Source of the DNA: Salinispirillum marinum
GTDB lineage: Bacteria; Pseudomonadota; Gammaproteobacteria; Pseudomonadales; Natronospirillaceae
Direction: 5' to 3' (one strand)
Assembly (NCBI RefSeq): GCF_042651565.1
Contig: NZ_JBHSDF010000003.1
Length of the DNA: 64,000 nucleotides
Part shown: positions 1-8,411 of the stretch, piece after piece
Layout: the number at the start of each line of letters is the position of its first letter
Position numbering within the stretch: the first letter of the stretch is position 1
Translations under genes and position numbers: made by a program
Notes under the pieces: generated by a model
What the model was told of the DNA's origin: nothing
Seen by the model: only the letters and a program-made list of their open reading frames with translations
Database searches by the model: none

Positions 1-1464
1 GTGGTTTCATGCCGTGTACTGCTTGGACTCCCCAACCTTCTCGGTCAGTTATTTTCTGCGCCACTGAGCCGAACCATGACTGGATACGCTTGGGATACAT
101 CTTTCATACAGGCGCGCTTGGCATCCGACATCTGGCCGGCAGAATGTGTCGCACTGAACGCCGAGATGCAGGCGCTTCGTACAGCTTGGGATGCCCTCGC
201 TGTTCAGAAGGATGGCGAACTGGTCGGGCTGCTCGAGTCGTTTCTTGCGCTGGACCGCCACTACGAACGCCAGCAATCGATACTGGATTTGGCGCGTTTA
301 ATGGGCGTGTCTGTTCCAGAAACCCTGCTAACCGCATGGGATACCCAAACCGATAGGCTGTCTGAACTCTGCGGCGCGTTTATTGAAGCAGTTTTGCAAG
401 TGCCAAGTTCCACGTGGCAAACTCCAGCACTACAGCGTTATGCGGCGTGGGTTCAGTCGTTGGCGCCCATGCCCTTCACCCTTCCTGACCCCGTGAGCAA
501 AACCTTACGCCGTGTCGGCGGCGAGTATGTGCAACACTTGCACAGCCAAACGCCGTTAACCCCAGAGCAGGGTGCGGAATGGCTCGCCCAGCGCGTTGAA
601 ATAGACAGCAGAGCGCATAACGTACCGTGGTCCTATGCTTTGCGTTGTTGGGACAATGGCTTGCCCATCGAGCCATTTAAGCCTTCAGGTTATACTGCCG
701 CGCACCGTTATTTCACCGACAAAGTACGCGCTACCGGCCACGTTCAGTTACCACTGCACCGATTCCGGCAGGATGAAGCTGATCGCATCAATCAGCATCG
801 AATGTCAGCCGACGAAGCTATAGGGTGGATTGAGCAAGCAACAGAACATCCGACCATTAAAGCGACGATGCCGCAGGCCACGCACGTTATCCAACAGATC
901 GTGCAAGAACAACGGTTGCAACTCAATGCTGACGATAATACGCATCCCCTCTGTGTGGATACCCCGTACGGCAGCTATGTGCAGGTCTATTTCGACGGCT
1001 CGGTGTTCAGTTTGATGAGCCTAGCCCATGAACTGGGGCATGCCATTCATCATGCCGAACATCGACACGAAAAGCGCGCCAGCCCGGATGCCGCCATGCC
1101 CTTGCCACCGCTGGTGTGTGAACAACGCGCCATCGGTTTTGAACGACAGGTCATTGCCGCCTTATTGGATTGTGCTATTCCTACAACGTTAAGAAACAGT
1201 CTGACCGAATATTTAACCTACCAAACCATTGAATTGGGTCAACGCCATGCCATGCTGCATGCGTTCGAAGCGGACTTGTATCGCCTACCCCGTATTACTG
1301 CTAAATCCGTATCGGACTTATGGCTAACTCATAACCGAGCCTTTTATGGCCCCTCTATTCATATTGACGACACCATGGCGCAGGATTGGTGTGATGTGCA
1401 GCATCTATTTACGGCACCTTTTTATTTGCAACTGTATGTGCATGTAATGATGCATCACCATTAA
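1..1464 (+). CDS. M3-family (oligopeptidase F-like) zinc metallopeptidase, short at the C-terminus
   Basis: A probable cytosolic zinc peptidase that would cleave oligopeptides. The motif HELGHAIHH (near residues 343-351) is the M3-type HExxH zinc site, and the Glu in VCEQ about 30 residues later fits the third zinc ligand. The last residues (HLFTAPFYLQLYVHVMMHHH) align in type with the PepF segment around the substrate-binding tyrosines, where family members normally continue for another 50-80 residues, so the C-terminal helical cap is missing. The reading frame is open to the first base of the window (GTG at 1), so the true start may lie upstream; the first ATG is at 76. Family assignment is good, activity is doubtful. 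Confidence 0.7.
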   Translation: MVSCRVLLGLPNLLGQLFSAPLSRTMTGYAWDTSFIQARLASDIWPAECVALNAEMQALRTAWDALAVQKDGELVGLLESFLALDRHYERQQSILDLARLMGVSVPETLLTAWDTQTDRLSELCGAFIEAVLQVPSSTWQTPALQRYAAWVQSLAPMPFTLPDPVSKTLRRVGGEYVQHLHSQTPLTPEQGAEWLAQRVEIDSRAHNVPWSYALRCWDNGLPIEPFKPSGYTAAHRYFTDKVRATGHVQLPLHRFRQDEADRINQHRMSADEAIGWIEQATEHPTIKATMPQATHVIQQIVQEQRLQLNADDNTHPLCVDTPYGSYVQVYFDGSVFSLMSLAHELGHAIHHAEHRHEKRASPDAAMPLPPLVCEQRAIGFERQVIAALLDCAIPTTLRNSLTEYLTYQTIELGQRHAMLHAFEADLYRLPRITAKSVSDLWLTHNRAFYGPSIHIDDTMAQDWCDVQHLFTAPFYLQLYVHVMMHHH

Positions 1465-1879
1465 TAATGGAAACCGATCCGATTTCATTAAAGCGGATAC
1501 ACTAAGAAAATTCGACTTATTGCGCAGGAATATACAAGCCATTGACGTCATTATTTTACAATGATAGCGGAGTCATATTTAATCGATGAAATTGTTCTTA
1601 TTTCAAACCCTATGAATTTGACTAAATGAACAATTATTTTTGAAAAAATAGTTATAAAATTTTAAATAACTGTAATCCAAAAACATTGTGTGACCCGTAC
1701 AACCAAACAACGTTTAGCTGACGTTAAAAATTACCATTAGAGTAATTCTTCGTAACGAAGTTTAATAAGAAAATAATAATTAAGGAGCAGCAAAATTCAG
1801 TGAATGCTTCGGCAGGAGCTGAATACCGCTCACCAGCGGTTTTTAATAACTGAAATGAGAAAATTAAGGAAAAAGCAAC
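1465..1879. other. AT-rich intergenic leader with stacked inverted repeats
   Basis: This 415-bp gap is much more AT-rich than its surroundings and I see no coding frame in it. It carries an inverted repeat CTTCG-TAA-CGAAG (1748-1760), an ATTCAG / CTGAAT pair (1795-1800 with 1819-1824) and a terminator-like hairpin at 1825-1844, all within 135 bp upstream of the glycine-rich gene. The 3' part is presumably its promoter and untranslated leader. Confidence 0.5.
1825..1844 (+). terminator. Terminator-like hairpin in the leader of the glycine-rich gene
   Basis: ACCGCT (1825-1830), a CACC loop and AGCGGT (1835-1840) form a perfect 6-bp stem followed by a run of Ts (1840-1844). It lies only 35 bp before the downstream start codon, so it could act as an attenuator within the leader or mark the end of a small upstream transcript. 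Confidence 0.4.
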
Positions 1880-2488
1880 ATGAGTAAAATTACATTACGC
1901 AGGAATTCTGTTGATGCCATCAGTGGTGCCGTTTTTGGCGGAGGCGGTGGTGGTGGCGTAGGGTTTGGCAGTGCCAGTGGTGCTGGCTTTAGTTCGAGCG
2001 GCGCTGGCTACAGTTCCAGTGGCGCGGGCTATAGCACTCGATCATCAAATCGCTCTGGTGGTCTTACCTTGCGCAGTGCCCCTTATCTTGGCAGTGCCAG
2101 AGATGAGTCGTTCGCTAATGCGCAAGCCAATAACCGCAGTGTTGTCCGTTTGAATGATGGCTTCTATGGCAATAGTGTCAGCAGTTACGACACTGGTATG
2201 CGCCTGAGAATGGATGACGGGCGGGGACAAGGCGGTAGTTTTGAAGACTCGGGTTCAGACTTATCGGTAACTGATTTTCCTAATACGCTTGGGAGCGCGC
2301 TAAAAGGCGGTGCAAAAGGAGCCGTGAAAGGTGCTGTTTCAGGTGCTAGATTTGGGGGTAAGGCAGGTGCAGTCGTCGGTGGCGTTTTTGGTGGTGTCGC
2401 CGGTGCTTATAGGGGCGTAAAAAATGATCCAAAAGGCGTTCTTGAAGACCTCGGAAACATTAACTTTAATCAATCTTGGAATAATTAA
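1880..2488 (+). CDS. Glycine-rich protein with C-terminal glycine zipper, function unknown
   Basis: I do not recognise this 202-residue protein. After a short N-terminus (MSKITLRRNSVDAISGAVFG) comes a run of seven glycines and degenerate repeats of the type SSGAGYS (residues 25-60), a polar middle, and from about residue 138 a Gly/Ala/Lys segment with many GxxxG steps (KGGAKGAVKGAVSGARFGG and onward) resembling glycine zippers of membrane-inserting or colicin-V-like peptides. The ATG is preceded by AAGGAAAAAGCAAC, a good ribosome-binding site. There is no classical signal peptide. It has its own leader and a strong terminator, so it is probably expressed alone. A secreted or membrane-active peptide precursor is possible but unproven. 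Confidence 0.6.
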   Translation: MSKITLRRNSVDAISGAVFGGGGGGGVGFGSASGAGFSSSGAGYSSSGAGYSTRSSNRSGGLTLRSAPYLGSARDESFANAQANNRSVVRLNDGFYGNSVSSYDTGMRLRMDDGRGQGGSFEDSGSDLSVTDFPNTLGSALKGGAKGAVKGAVSGARFGGKAGAVVGGVFGGVAGAYRGVKNDPKGVLEDLGNINFNQSWNN

Positions 2489-2516
2489 GATAGCAGTCTA
2501 ATTAAAGCTATATGTT

Positions 2517-2557
2517 GAAGACTTGGCGTGGCCGCCGAGTGACGCCAAGTCTTCTTT
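2517..2557 (+). terminator. Intrinsic terminator between convergent genes
   Basis: GAAGACTTGGCGT (2517-2529) and ACGCCAAGTCTTC (2542-2554) make a perfect 13-bp stem with a 12-nt loop followed by TTT. It sits between the glycine-rich gene and the convergent trmB stop and can serve both directions. Confidence 0.75.
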
Positions 2558-2573
2558 CGGGATGCTTAGCCCA

Positions 2574-3275
2574 TCACACCCGCTCAAACAATAAATCCCA
2601 TACCCCATGGCCTAGCTTATGGCCACGTCGCTCAAACTTGGTTTCCGGCCGAAACGCCGGGCGGCCATCGGTAAATTGTCCATCGCCTAGGGTATTGCGA
2701 AAATCGGGTGCCGCGCTCATGACTTCCATCATGTGTTCAGCGTATTCGGCCCAATCGGTGGCTAAATGCAGAATGCCACCCGGTACCATTTTTTGTGCCA
2801 ATAGAGCAACGAATTCCGGTTGAACGATGCGGCGTTTGTGGTGCTTTTTCTTGTGCCATGGGTCGGGGAAGAAAATTTGCACACCCGATAAGCTGCCATC
2901 AGGTACCTGTTTTTTAAGAATTTCTACGGCATCGTCTTTCATTACACGCAGATTCGTCGTGCCCGCTTGCTGGGCTAGATTCATCAAGCGTCCGACGCCG
3001 GGCAGGTGAACTTCAATGCCGATAAAGTCTTTCTCGGGCGCGGCCTGTGCCATGGCAAGTAACGAATCGCCCATGCCAAAGCCAATTTCCAGCACCACGG
3101 GTGCTTGGCGGCCAAAAATGGCGGCAAAGTCTAAAACGGCGCCATCGGCATTTAAGCCGTAAATAGGCCATTGCTCAGCAAGGGCTTTTTCCTGGCTGGG
3201 GGTCATACGACCCGTGCGCATGACAAAGCTGCGAATGGTGCGCTTGAAGGGTGTGGTTATGGCATCAGGGTTCAT
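2574..3275 (-). CDS. trmB: tRNA (guanine-N7-)-methyltransferase
   Basis: A cytosolic SAM-dependent enzyme that makes 7-methylguanosine at position 46 of tRNAs. The 233-residue protein has the usual length, an N-terminal segment typical of the family (RTIRSFVMRTGRMT), the SAM-binding loop EIGFGMG (about residues 63-69) and the family motif PDPWHKKKH (137-145) that contacts substrate. Its start overlaps the end of the upstream DUF423 gene by 11 bp, so the two are probably co-transcribed. Assignment is secure. Confidence 0.95.
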   Translation of the reverse strand: MNPDAITTPFKRTIRSFVMRTGRMTPSQEKALAEQWPIYGLNADGAVLDFAAIFGRQAPVVLEIGFGMGDSLLAMAQAAPEKDFIGIEVHLPGVGRLMNLAQQAGTTNLRVMKDDAVEILKKQVPDGSLSGVQIFFPDPWHKKKHHKRRIVQPEFVALLAQKMVPGGILHLATDWAEYAEHMMEVMSAAPDFRNTLGDGQFTDGRPAFRPETKFERRGHKLGHGVWDLLFERV

Positions 3276-3645
3276 ATTGAATACTTTTTACAATTAAGGT
3301 TAACCAGCCGCCCAACATAGTGAAGCCGCCTAACGGGGTGAGGAAGGTGAGCCAGCGGATGTCTGTTAAGAGCCACAGGTAGAGGCTACCGCCAAATATT
3401 ACTCCTCCAGCCAGTAATATACTTGCTGGCCATAACCAAAAGCGCGGGTGAGCTAGGGTTAACAATAAGGCAGCGAGTACATGCCACACCAAATAGCGGG
3501 TAGCGGTTTCCCATGTGGCGAGTTGATCAAGGGTAAGGATGCTTTTTAAGGCATGTCCACCCATGGCACCCAAGCCAACGGCCAGCAAGCCGGCTAAGCC
3601 ACAGGCCATCAACAATGTGCGTTGGCGGTTTAAGGATAGCGTCAT
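3265..3645 (-). CDS. DUF423 family inner-membrane protein
   Basis: A 126-residue protein predicted to be almost entirely membrane embedded, with about four hydrophobic helices (residues 10-30, 46-64, 70-88, 96-118) and the conserved early segment GLGAMGGHALK that marks the DUF423 (YgdD-like) family. The biochemical role of this family is unknown. It overlaps trmB by 11 bp and follows the rpoH terminator, so it and trmB form their own small unit. Confidence 0.85.
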   Translation of the reverse strand: MTLSLNRQRTLLMACGLAGLLAVGLGAMGGHALKSILTLDQLATWETATRYLVWHVLAALLLTLAHPRFWLWPASILLAGGVIFGGSLYLWLLTDIRWLTFLTPLGGFTMLGGWLTLIVKSIQYEP

Positions 3646-3647
3646 AT

Positions 3648-3684
3648 AAAAAAATACCGAGCCGTGATGAAAACGGCCCGGTAT
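3648..3684 (-). terminator. Intrinsic terminator of rpoH
   Basis: Read on the minus strand, ATACCG-GGCCGT pairs with ACGGC-CGGTAT (stem arms 3655-3665 and 3673-3684, one bulged or mismatched base) and is followed by seven Ts (plus-strand A run 3648-3654). It ends the rpoH transcript before the DUF423 gene. Confidence 0.85.
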
Positions 3685-3702
3685 CTTAGCAGAATAGGCG
3701 GT

Positions 3703-4569
3703 TTAGGCCAGTTCGGTTTGGCTCATGGCCAGTTTGATTTTCTTCATAGCGTTCTTTTCGAGCTGCCGGATACGCTCTGCAGAAACGCCGTACTCGTCGG
3801 CTAATTCGTGCAGGGTACTCTTGGCATCGCCCAACCAGCGCTTGTTCAGGATGTCGCGGCTGCGGTCATCCAAGTGTTCCAGCGCGGCATACAGCCGGTC
3901 GTGCGCATCGTCTTCGGTGTTCGCCATTTCGACTTGGCGCGCCGGGTCGTAGCGTTGATCGCTCAGATAATTCACCGGAGCGTAAGGCGCGTCGTCGTCA
4001 TCTTCATCGGTGTCGAAGGTGGCGTCTTGGGCGGTCAGGCGACCTTCCATTTCATAAACAGATTTGGCGGAAACACCCAAGTCGTCCGCAATGCGCTGCG
4101 CTTCATCCGGATTCAACCAGCCCAAGCTCTTTTTCGAGCTGCGCAAGTTAAAGAACAGTTTGCGTTGGGCTTTGGTGGTGGCCACTTTCACAATGCGCCA
4201 GTTGCGCAAAATGTATTCGTGCATTTCGGCTTTGATCCAATGCACAGCAAAGCTGACCAAGCGCACACCCACTTCAGGGTTGAAGCGTTTAACCGCTTTC
4301 ATCAAGCCGACGTTGCCTTCTTGAATCAGGTCCGCCAAGGGTAAGCCATAGCCTGAATAGCTGCGTGCAATGTGCACCACAAACCGCATGTGCGACAGAA
4401 CCAATTGACGCGCCGCAGAGAGATCGCCTTGGTAATACAATTCTTCGGCGAGAACACGCTCTTCTTCCGGCGTCAGCACCTGAATACTGTTGACCGCTTG
4501 GATGTAGGAATCCAAGTTGGCACCAGGGCTCATGGTGTCGATTGCTAATACCGGTAATTGATTAGCCAT
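3703..4569 (-). CDS. rpoH: RNA polymerase sigma-32 (heat-shock) factor
   Basis: A sigma factor that directs RNA polymerase to heat-shock promoters. The 288-residue protein shows region 2 (DLIQEGNVGLMKAVKRF, residues 80-96), the RpoH box QRKLFFNLR (135-143) that separates sigma-32 from other group members, and a C-terminal helix-turn-helix in region 4 (LADEYGVSAERIRQLE). It follows ftsYEX as in many gammaproteobacteria, but a 160-bp gap after ftsX leaves room for its own promoters. Assignment is secure. Confidence 0.97.
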   Translation of the reverse strand: MANQLPVLAIDTMSPGANLDSYIQAVNSIQVLTPEEERVLAEELYYQGDLSAARQLVLSHMRFVVHIARSYSGYGLPLADLIQEGNVGLMKAVKRFNPEVGVRLVSFAVHWIKAEMHEYILRNWRIVKVATTKAQRKLFFNLRSSKKSLGWLNPDEAQRIADDLGVSAKSVYEMEGRLTAQDATFDTDEDDDDAPYAPVNYLSDQRYDPARQVEMANTEDDAHDRLYAALEHLDDRSRDILNKRWLGDAKSTLHELADEYGVSAERIRQLEKNAMKKIKLAMSQTELA

Positions 4570-4655
4570 GTACGTTTTTCACCTCAGTTACGTGAAACGA
4601 GGATTTGCCACCTTCACAGAAGCGTGACAAGGAGCCTCAAAAATTGCCTGAATAT

Positions 4656-4679
4656 TACCATAAAATGGTATAACACCAT
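4656..4679 (-). promoter_or_regulatory. Alternative-hairpin element upstream of rpoH
   Basis: Three copies of a 5-6 base motif occur in alternation (TACCAT 4656-4661, ATGGTA 4665-4670, ACCAT 4675-4679). The middle copy can pair with either neighbour, giving two mutually exclusive hairpins about 90 bp before the rpoH start. It may be an operator or an RNA switch. I cannot tell which, and no clear promoter hexamers can be assigned. Confidence 0.3.
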
Positions 4680-4729
4680 AGGTCGGCGTCGAGTTTACGC
4701 AGCTATTACACGGGTAGATCAATGGCGGT

Positions 4730-5713
4730 TTAGAGCACCGGGTTGGGTTCAATCCGCGCCAAGCGCCGCGATACCGTTACCCAAGTACTTAAAATGCTCA
4801 GCGCGACGGCAATGATCAGCAACAGCAGGCTCTCGGGAATCGTTAAACCTTGCAGGCGCACGTTACTGGCATAGCTGTCGGCCAAAGCGGCAACCGGGGC
4901 CTGCAGCAGTGCCAGGCTCGTCCAGACCATAACACAAGCCATCAAACCGCCGAAGCAGCCATACCACAGGCCCATGTATAAAAAAGGACGGCGCACAAAA
5001 CTGGACGTCGCACCCACCAGCTTCACCACCATAATTTCATCGCGCCGTGCTTCGGTGGCCATACGCATGGTGTTACCAACAATTAAGAGCACGGTCAGTC
5101 CTAATACGGATGACACCGCCCACATCACCCGATGCAAAAAGGCGTTGATGTTTTCCAAACGCTGCACCCATTCGATATCCAATTGCATATCCGCCACTTC
5201 GGGCAGGCTGCCCAACACTGTGCCGAGAATTTCAATATCAGTGCGGGTTTGGCTGATGGGCAATACCACGATGGTGGCGGGCAGCGGGTTGCTGTCCAGC
5301 GCGTCAATGACGCCACCCAAGTCCAGCCACGCCGAAAATTCGGTGAGCGCTTGTTGTTTTGACAAGTACCACGCATCGCGCACTTCGGGGCGCTGGCGAA
5401 CATCGTCGGCCAGTAAAGCGCCGTCCCGTGGGGATACCGTATCGTACAAAAATAGTGATACCTGCGCGCCTTCTTGCCATTGTCCGGCCAGTTGTTGCAG
5501 GTTCTTTTGCGTCACAAAGAGCAACGCTGGCAGGGCCAGCGCCACGGCAATGACCAACCAGGTTAGGGCGTTTGAAAAGGGGCGGCGCACCACATCGCGC
5601 AGACTTTCGGCAAACAAGTGTTTGTGGTGGTTAATCCAGGCCTGACTGTTGAATTCGCGTGGCGTGTAGCCGCGTCGCTTCATGCGGTTCGTCGGCTTCT
5701 TCTTAGGCGCCAT
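4730..5713 (-). CDS. ftsX: Cell-division ABC transporter-like permease subunit FtsX
   Basis: An inner-membrane partner of FtsE that couples the divisome to activation of septal murein hydrolases. The 327-residue protein has a basic N-terminus, a first membrane helix (about residues 50-70), a periplasmic domain of about 120 residues, then three helices (about 190-215, 240-265, 295-315), the standard FtsX topology. Its start overlaps the end of ftsE by 11 bp, showing translational coupling in the ftsY-ftsE-ftsX operon. Confidence 0.95.
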   Translation of the reverse strand: MAPKKKPTNRMKRRGYTPREFNSQAWINHHKHLFAESLRDVVRRPFSNALTWLVIAVALALPALLFVTQKNLQQLAGQWQEGAQVSLFLYDTVSPRDGALLADDVRQRPEVRDAWYLSKQQALTEFSAWLDLGGVIDALDSNPLPATIVVLPISQTRTDIEILGTVLGSLPEVADMQLDIEWVQRLENINAFLHRVMWAVSSVLGLTVLLIVGNTMRMATEARRDEIMVVKLVGATSSFVRRPFLYMGLWYGCFGGLMACVMVWTSLALLQAPVAALADSYASNVRLQGLTIPESLLLLIIAVALSILSTWVTVSRRLARIEPNPVL

Positions 5714-6389
5714 GTCGCACGCTCTCCAAGGCCGATGATTTCACCAGTTGGCCTTCCCGCAAAGTAATAACGCGATACGGCATGCGGGCGATCAGCCCTA
5801 AATCGTGGCTGGCGATCACGACCGTGGTGCCGACGCGATTAAATTCCGCGAACAGGTTCATAACGTCACGAGACAATAAAGGGTCGAGGTTTCCGGTGGG
5901 TTCATCGGCGAGCAAGATGGTGGGTTTGTTAACCACCGCACGGGCGATGCCTACCCGTTGTTGTTCACCACCGGACAGCATCATCGGGTAGTATTTCTCG
6001 CGCTTCAATAAACCCACTTTGTCCAGCGCAGCACGTACCCGGCGTTGAATGTCCTGCGTGGTGCAACCCGCTACCCGCAAAGGCATGGCGACGTTCTCGA
6101 AGACGGTACGATCCATCAATAACTGGTGGTTTTGAAATACCATGCCGATTTCGCGGCGATAAAATGGAATCTGTCCTTTGCGCATGCGGTTCAGCATTTG
6201 CCCGTTCACCCGCACCTGACCGTTGGTCGCCACGTCGATTCGGGTGATCAGGCGCAACAGCGTACTTTTCCCTGCTCCGCTGTGCCCGGTAATAAAGACC
6301 ATTTCACCTTTTTCGATGTGCAAACTGACGCCGCGCAGTGCTTCATGCCCGCCATCGTAGCGCTTGGTGACCTGCTCTAGCACAATCAT
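5703..6389 (-). CDS. ftsE: Cell-division ATP-binding protein FtsE
   Basis: The ATPase of the FtsEX complex at the division septum. The 228-residue sequence has Walker A GHSGAGKST (35-43), the Q-loop region (VFQNHQ, 84-89), the ABC signature LSGGEQQR (138-145) and Walker B with ILLADEPTG (158-166). It overlaps ftsY by 4 bp upstream and ftsX by 11 bp downstream. Length and motifs are those of the family. Confidence 0.96.
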   Translation of the reverse strand: MIVLEQVTKRYDGGHEALRGVSLHIEKGEMVFITGHSGAGKSTLLRLITRIDVATNGQVRVNGQMLNRMRKGQIPFYRREIGMVFQNHQLLMDRTVFENVAMPLRVAGCTTQDIQRRVRAALDKVGLLKREKYYPMMLSGGEQQRVGIARAVVNKPTILLADEPTGNLDPLLSRDVMNLFAEFNRVGTTVVIASHDLGLIARMPYRVITLREGQLVKSSALESVRHGA

Positions 6390-7402
6390 TGGGATTCGGC
6401 TTCGCTGTCTGGGGTATGGAAAAGGGCAGAACTGAATTCGCGCGCATCAAAGGGTCGCAAATCGGTCGCTTGCTCGCCAACACCAATGTAGCGTATCGGA
6501 ATTTGGAATTGTTTGGCGAGCGCAAAAATCACCCCACCTTTGGCGGTGCCATCGAGTTTGGTGAGTGTCAGGCCGGTCACACCCACAGCTTCGTTGAAGG
6601 TTTTGGTTTGCATGATGGCGTTTTGACCCGTACCGGCGTCGAGTACCAGCATGATTTCATGCGGCGCCGCCGGGTCGAGTTTGCGCATGACGCGCACCAC
6701 TTTTTCCAGTTCTTGCATCAAATTATCTTTGTTGTGCAGCCGACCGGCCGTATCGGCTATCAGCACGTCAACGTCCCGTTTGTGGGCTGCTTGGAGCGCG
6801 TCGAAGAGAACGGAAGCACTATCAGCGCCGGTATGCTGCGCAATAACGGGAACCGCATTGCGTTCGCCCCAGGTTTGCAGTTGTTCAACGGCAGCGGCGC
6901 GGAAGGTGTCGCCAGCGGCCAACATCACCGACTTCCCTTCCGACTTAAATTGATGCGCCAACTTGCCAATGGTGGTGGTTTTGCCGACGCCATTGATGCC
7001 GATCATCAGGATCACAAAGGGTTTGTGGGTGCTCACATCCAGCGGTTTATTGACCGGTTCAAGCAGCGCCGATAATTGTTCTTGCAGAGCCTCTTTGAGC
7101 GCGGCAGGGTCCTTCAATGCTTTTCGTTGCACGCGGTCAGTCAGGTTTTGGATGATGTCGGTGGTGGCGGCTATGCCCACATCGGCACTCAGCAGTTGCG
7201 TTTCAATGTCTTCCAATAAGGCATCATCAATTTCTTTGCGCCCTAAAAACAGCGAACTCAAGCCGTCGCTGAGTTGCGCGCGGGTCTTGCCCAAGCCAGA
7301 CAGCATGCGGCTGAACAGGCCTTCGCGGCTAGGCACCACGGTATCTTCGGCAGCCGAAACCGACTCGGCTGCTGGTTTCTTGCTTTTGCCAAAACCAAAC
7401 AT
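6386..7402 (-). CDS. ftsY: Signal recognition particle receptor FtsY
   Basis: The GTPase that docks SRP-ribosome complexes at the inner membrane. The 338-residue protein has a short acidic N-terminal A region, then the NG domain with G1 GINGVGKTTT (135-144), the DTAGR motif (217-221) and TKLDGTAKGG further on. It heads the ftsY-ftsE-ftsX operon, and its promoter lies in the 88-bp gap shared with the divergent gene at 7491. Confidence 0.97.
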   Translation of the reverse strand: MFGFGKSKKPAAESVSAAEDTVVPSREGLFSRMLSGLGKTRAQLSDGLSSLFLGRKEIDDALLEDIETQLLSADVGIAATTDIIQNLTDRVQRKALKDPAALKEALQEQLSALLEPVNKPLDVSTHKPFVILMIGINGVGKTTTIGKLAHQFKSEGKSVMLAAGDTFRAAAVEQLQTWGERNAVPVIAQHTGADSASVLFDALQAAHKRDVDVLIADTAGRLHNKDNLMQELEKVVRVMRKLDPAAPHEIMLVLDAGTGQNAIMQTKTFNEAVGVTGLTLTKLDGTAKGGVIFALAKQFQIPIRYIGVGEQATDLRPFDAREFSSALFHTPDSEAESQ

Positions 7403-7490
7403 GGGGGTGATCCGTAAAATCGCAGGAAATTCTGGTAGTGCATGCTAACAGAATGCAGAATGTAGCAAAACTCAAGTGTGTGACTTCGTT

Positions 7491-8411
7491 GTGACTGAAC
7501 CCTTTCCTCGTCCAAAATTTTTCAGCCGCCGCAATTTGTGGATACTCATTTTTATCCTCATTCCATTAATCTATGTACTGAATGAGATGGGCCCGGATGA
7601 AACCGTGCAGGCCAATACGGGTGCCTTACAAACCACGTTTGATATCCGCCAAGTGCCCGTGCAGCGTGAACGGCTGGCCGGGCAAACCGTTTGGTGGGTG
7701 CCCTTGCCAAACAGTGGCGTAGTGGAAATTGGTGTGTTGGAACCGCAACTGCCGACCGCGCGAATTCCCATTCCAGATACTCAGGACTTAGCCACCGCAG
7801 CGCGTAATAACCAATTCATCGCCTATTTGCGCTCGCCGGTTGAAGCGGCAGCGCTCGAAGTCAGCTTGGAATTTCTGACCGAATGGTTGCCTGCGCCATC
7901 GTCTACCACACAATACGTACTGGTGGGTGATTTGAATGGCACCTTGGCAGAAGAAATAGCGGCGGTATTGACCACCAGCCGTGGCCCGGCGGTGCCTTTT
8001 GTGGCGCAGTCCCGAAGCGCCATTACCGAGTTGACCAGCCCGCCTACCGGCAGTCAGGATAATTTGGCCTTTGTTATGGCCGCCGAATGGCTACGCACGC
8101 AGGTGGCCAGTGATTCGGTCAGCTTCATTTGGGACCATCGCGGCCCGCGCAGCCAGGTGTTCATTAACACCAGCTTGTCGCCGGCACAGCGCCAGGTGCC
8201 TACGCGAGAACAATTCTTGGCGTTGCGGAATGCCTTTTTAGCGCAAGCCAATGTGAGTGCGCGCAGTGTGCAGCAGATCAGTCGCTACGTAATGACCATG
8301 GCAGCGTTCAACCTCAGTACCGACTACATGGCGACGCAGGCCGCCCGCACCGAGCAGCTCGACTACGCCACCTTTGCGCGGGTCTGGCAGGAGACCATCG
8401 GTGGGCGCTAA
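7491..8411 (+). CDS. Single-pass membrane protein in the M16-peptidase position next to ftsY
   Basis: A protein of about 306 residues (GTG at 7491, encoding MTEPFPRPKFFSRRN; an upstream in-frame GTG at 7476 would add five). One hydrophobic helix (WILIFILIPLIYVL) anchors it and the rest should be periplasmic. In pseudomonads this slot, divergent from ftsY and next to rsmD, holds two M16 (pitrilysin-like) peptidases. Here there is one shorter protein with no HxxEH zinc motif, so I infer a degenerate or inactive M16 relative, or an unrelated replacement. It overlaps the rsmD start by 11 bp. Confidence 0.6.
   Translation: MTEPFPRPKFFSRRNLWILIFILIPLIYVLNEMGPDETVQANTGALQTTFDIRQVPVQRERLAGQTVWWVPLPNSGVVEIGVLEPQLPTARIPIPDTQDLATAARNNQFIAYLRSPVEAAALEVSLEFLTEWLPAPSSTTQYVLVGDLNGTLAEEIAAVLTTSRGPAVPFVAQSRSAITELTSPPTGSQDNLAFVMAAEWLRTQVASDSVSFIWDHRGPRSQVFINTSLSPAQRQVPTREQFLALRNAFLAQANVSARSVQQISRYVMTMAAFNLSTDYMATQAARTEQLDYATFARVWQETIGGR

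Noticed and set aside
3808..4344. A 178-residue plus-strand open frame antisense to rpoH
   Set aside because: It is entirely within rpoH on the opposite strand, has no recognisable family and the rpoH protein is unambiguous.
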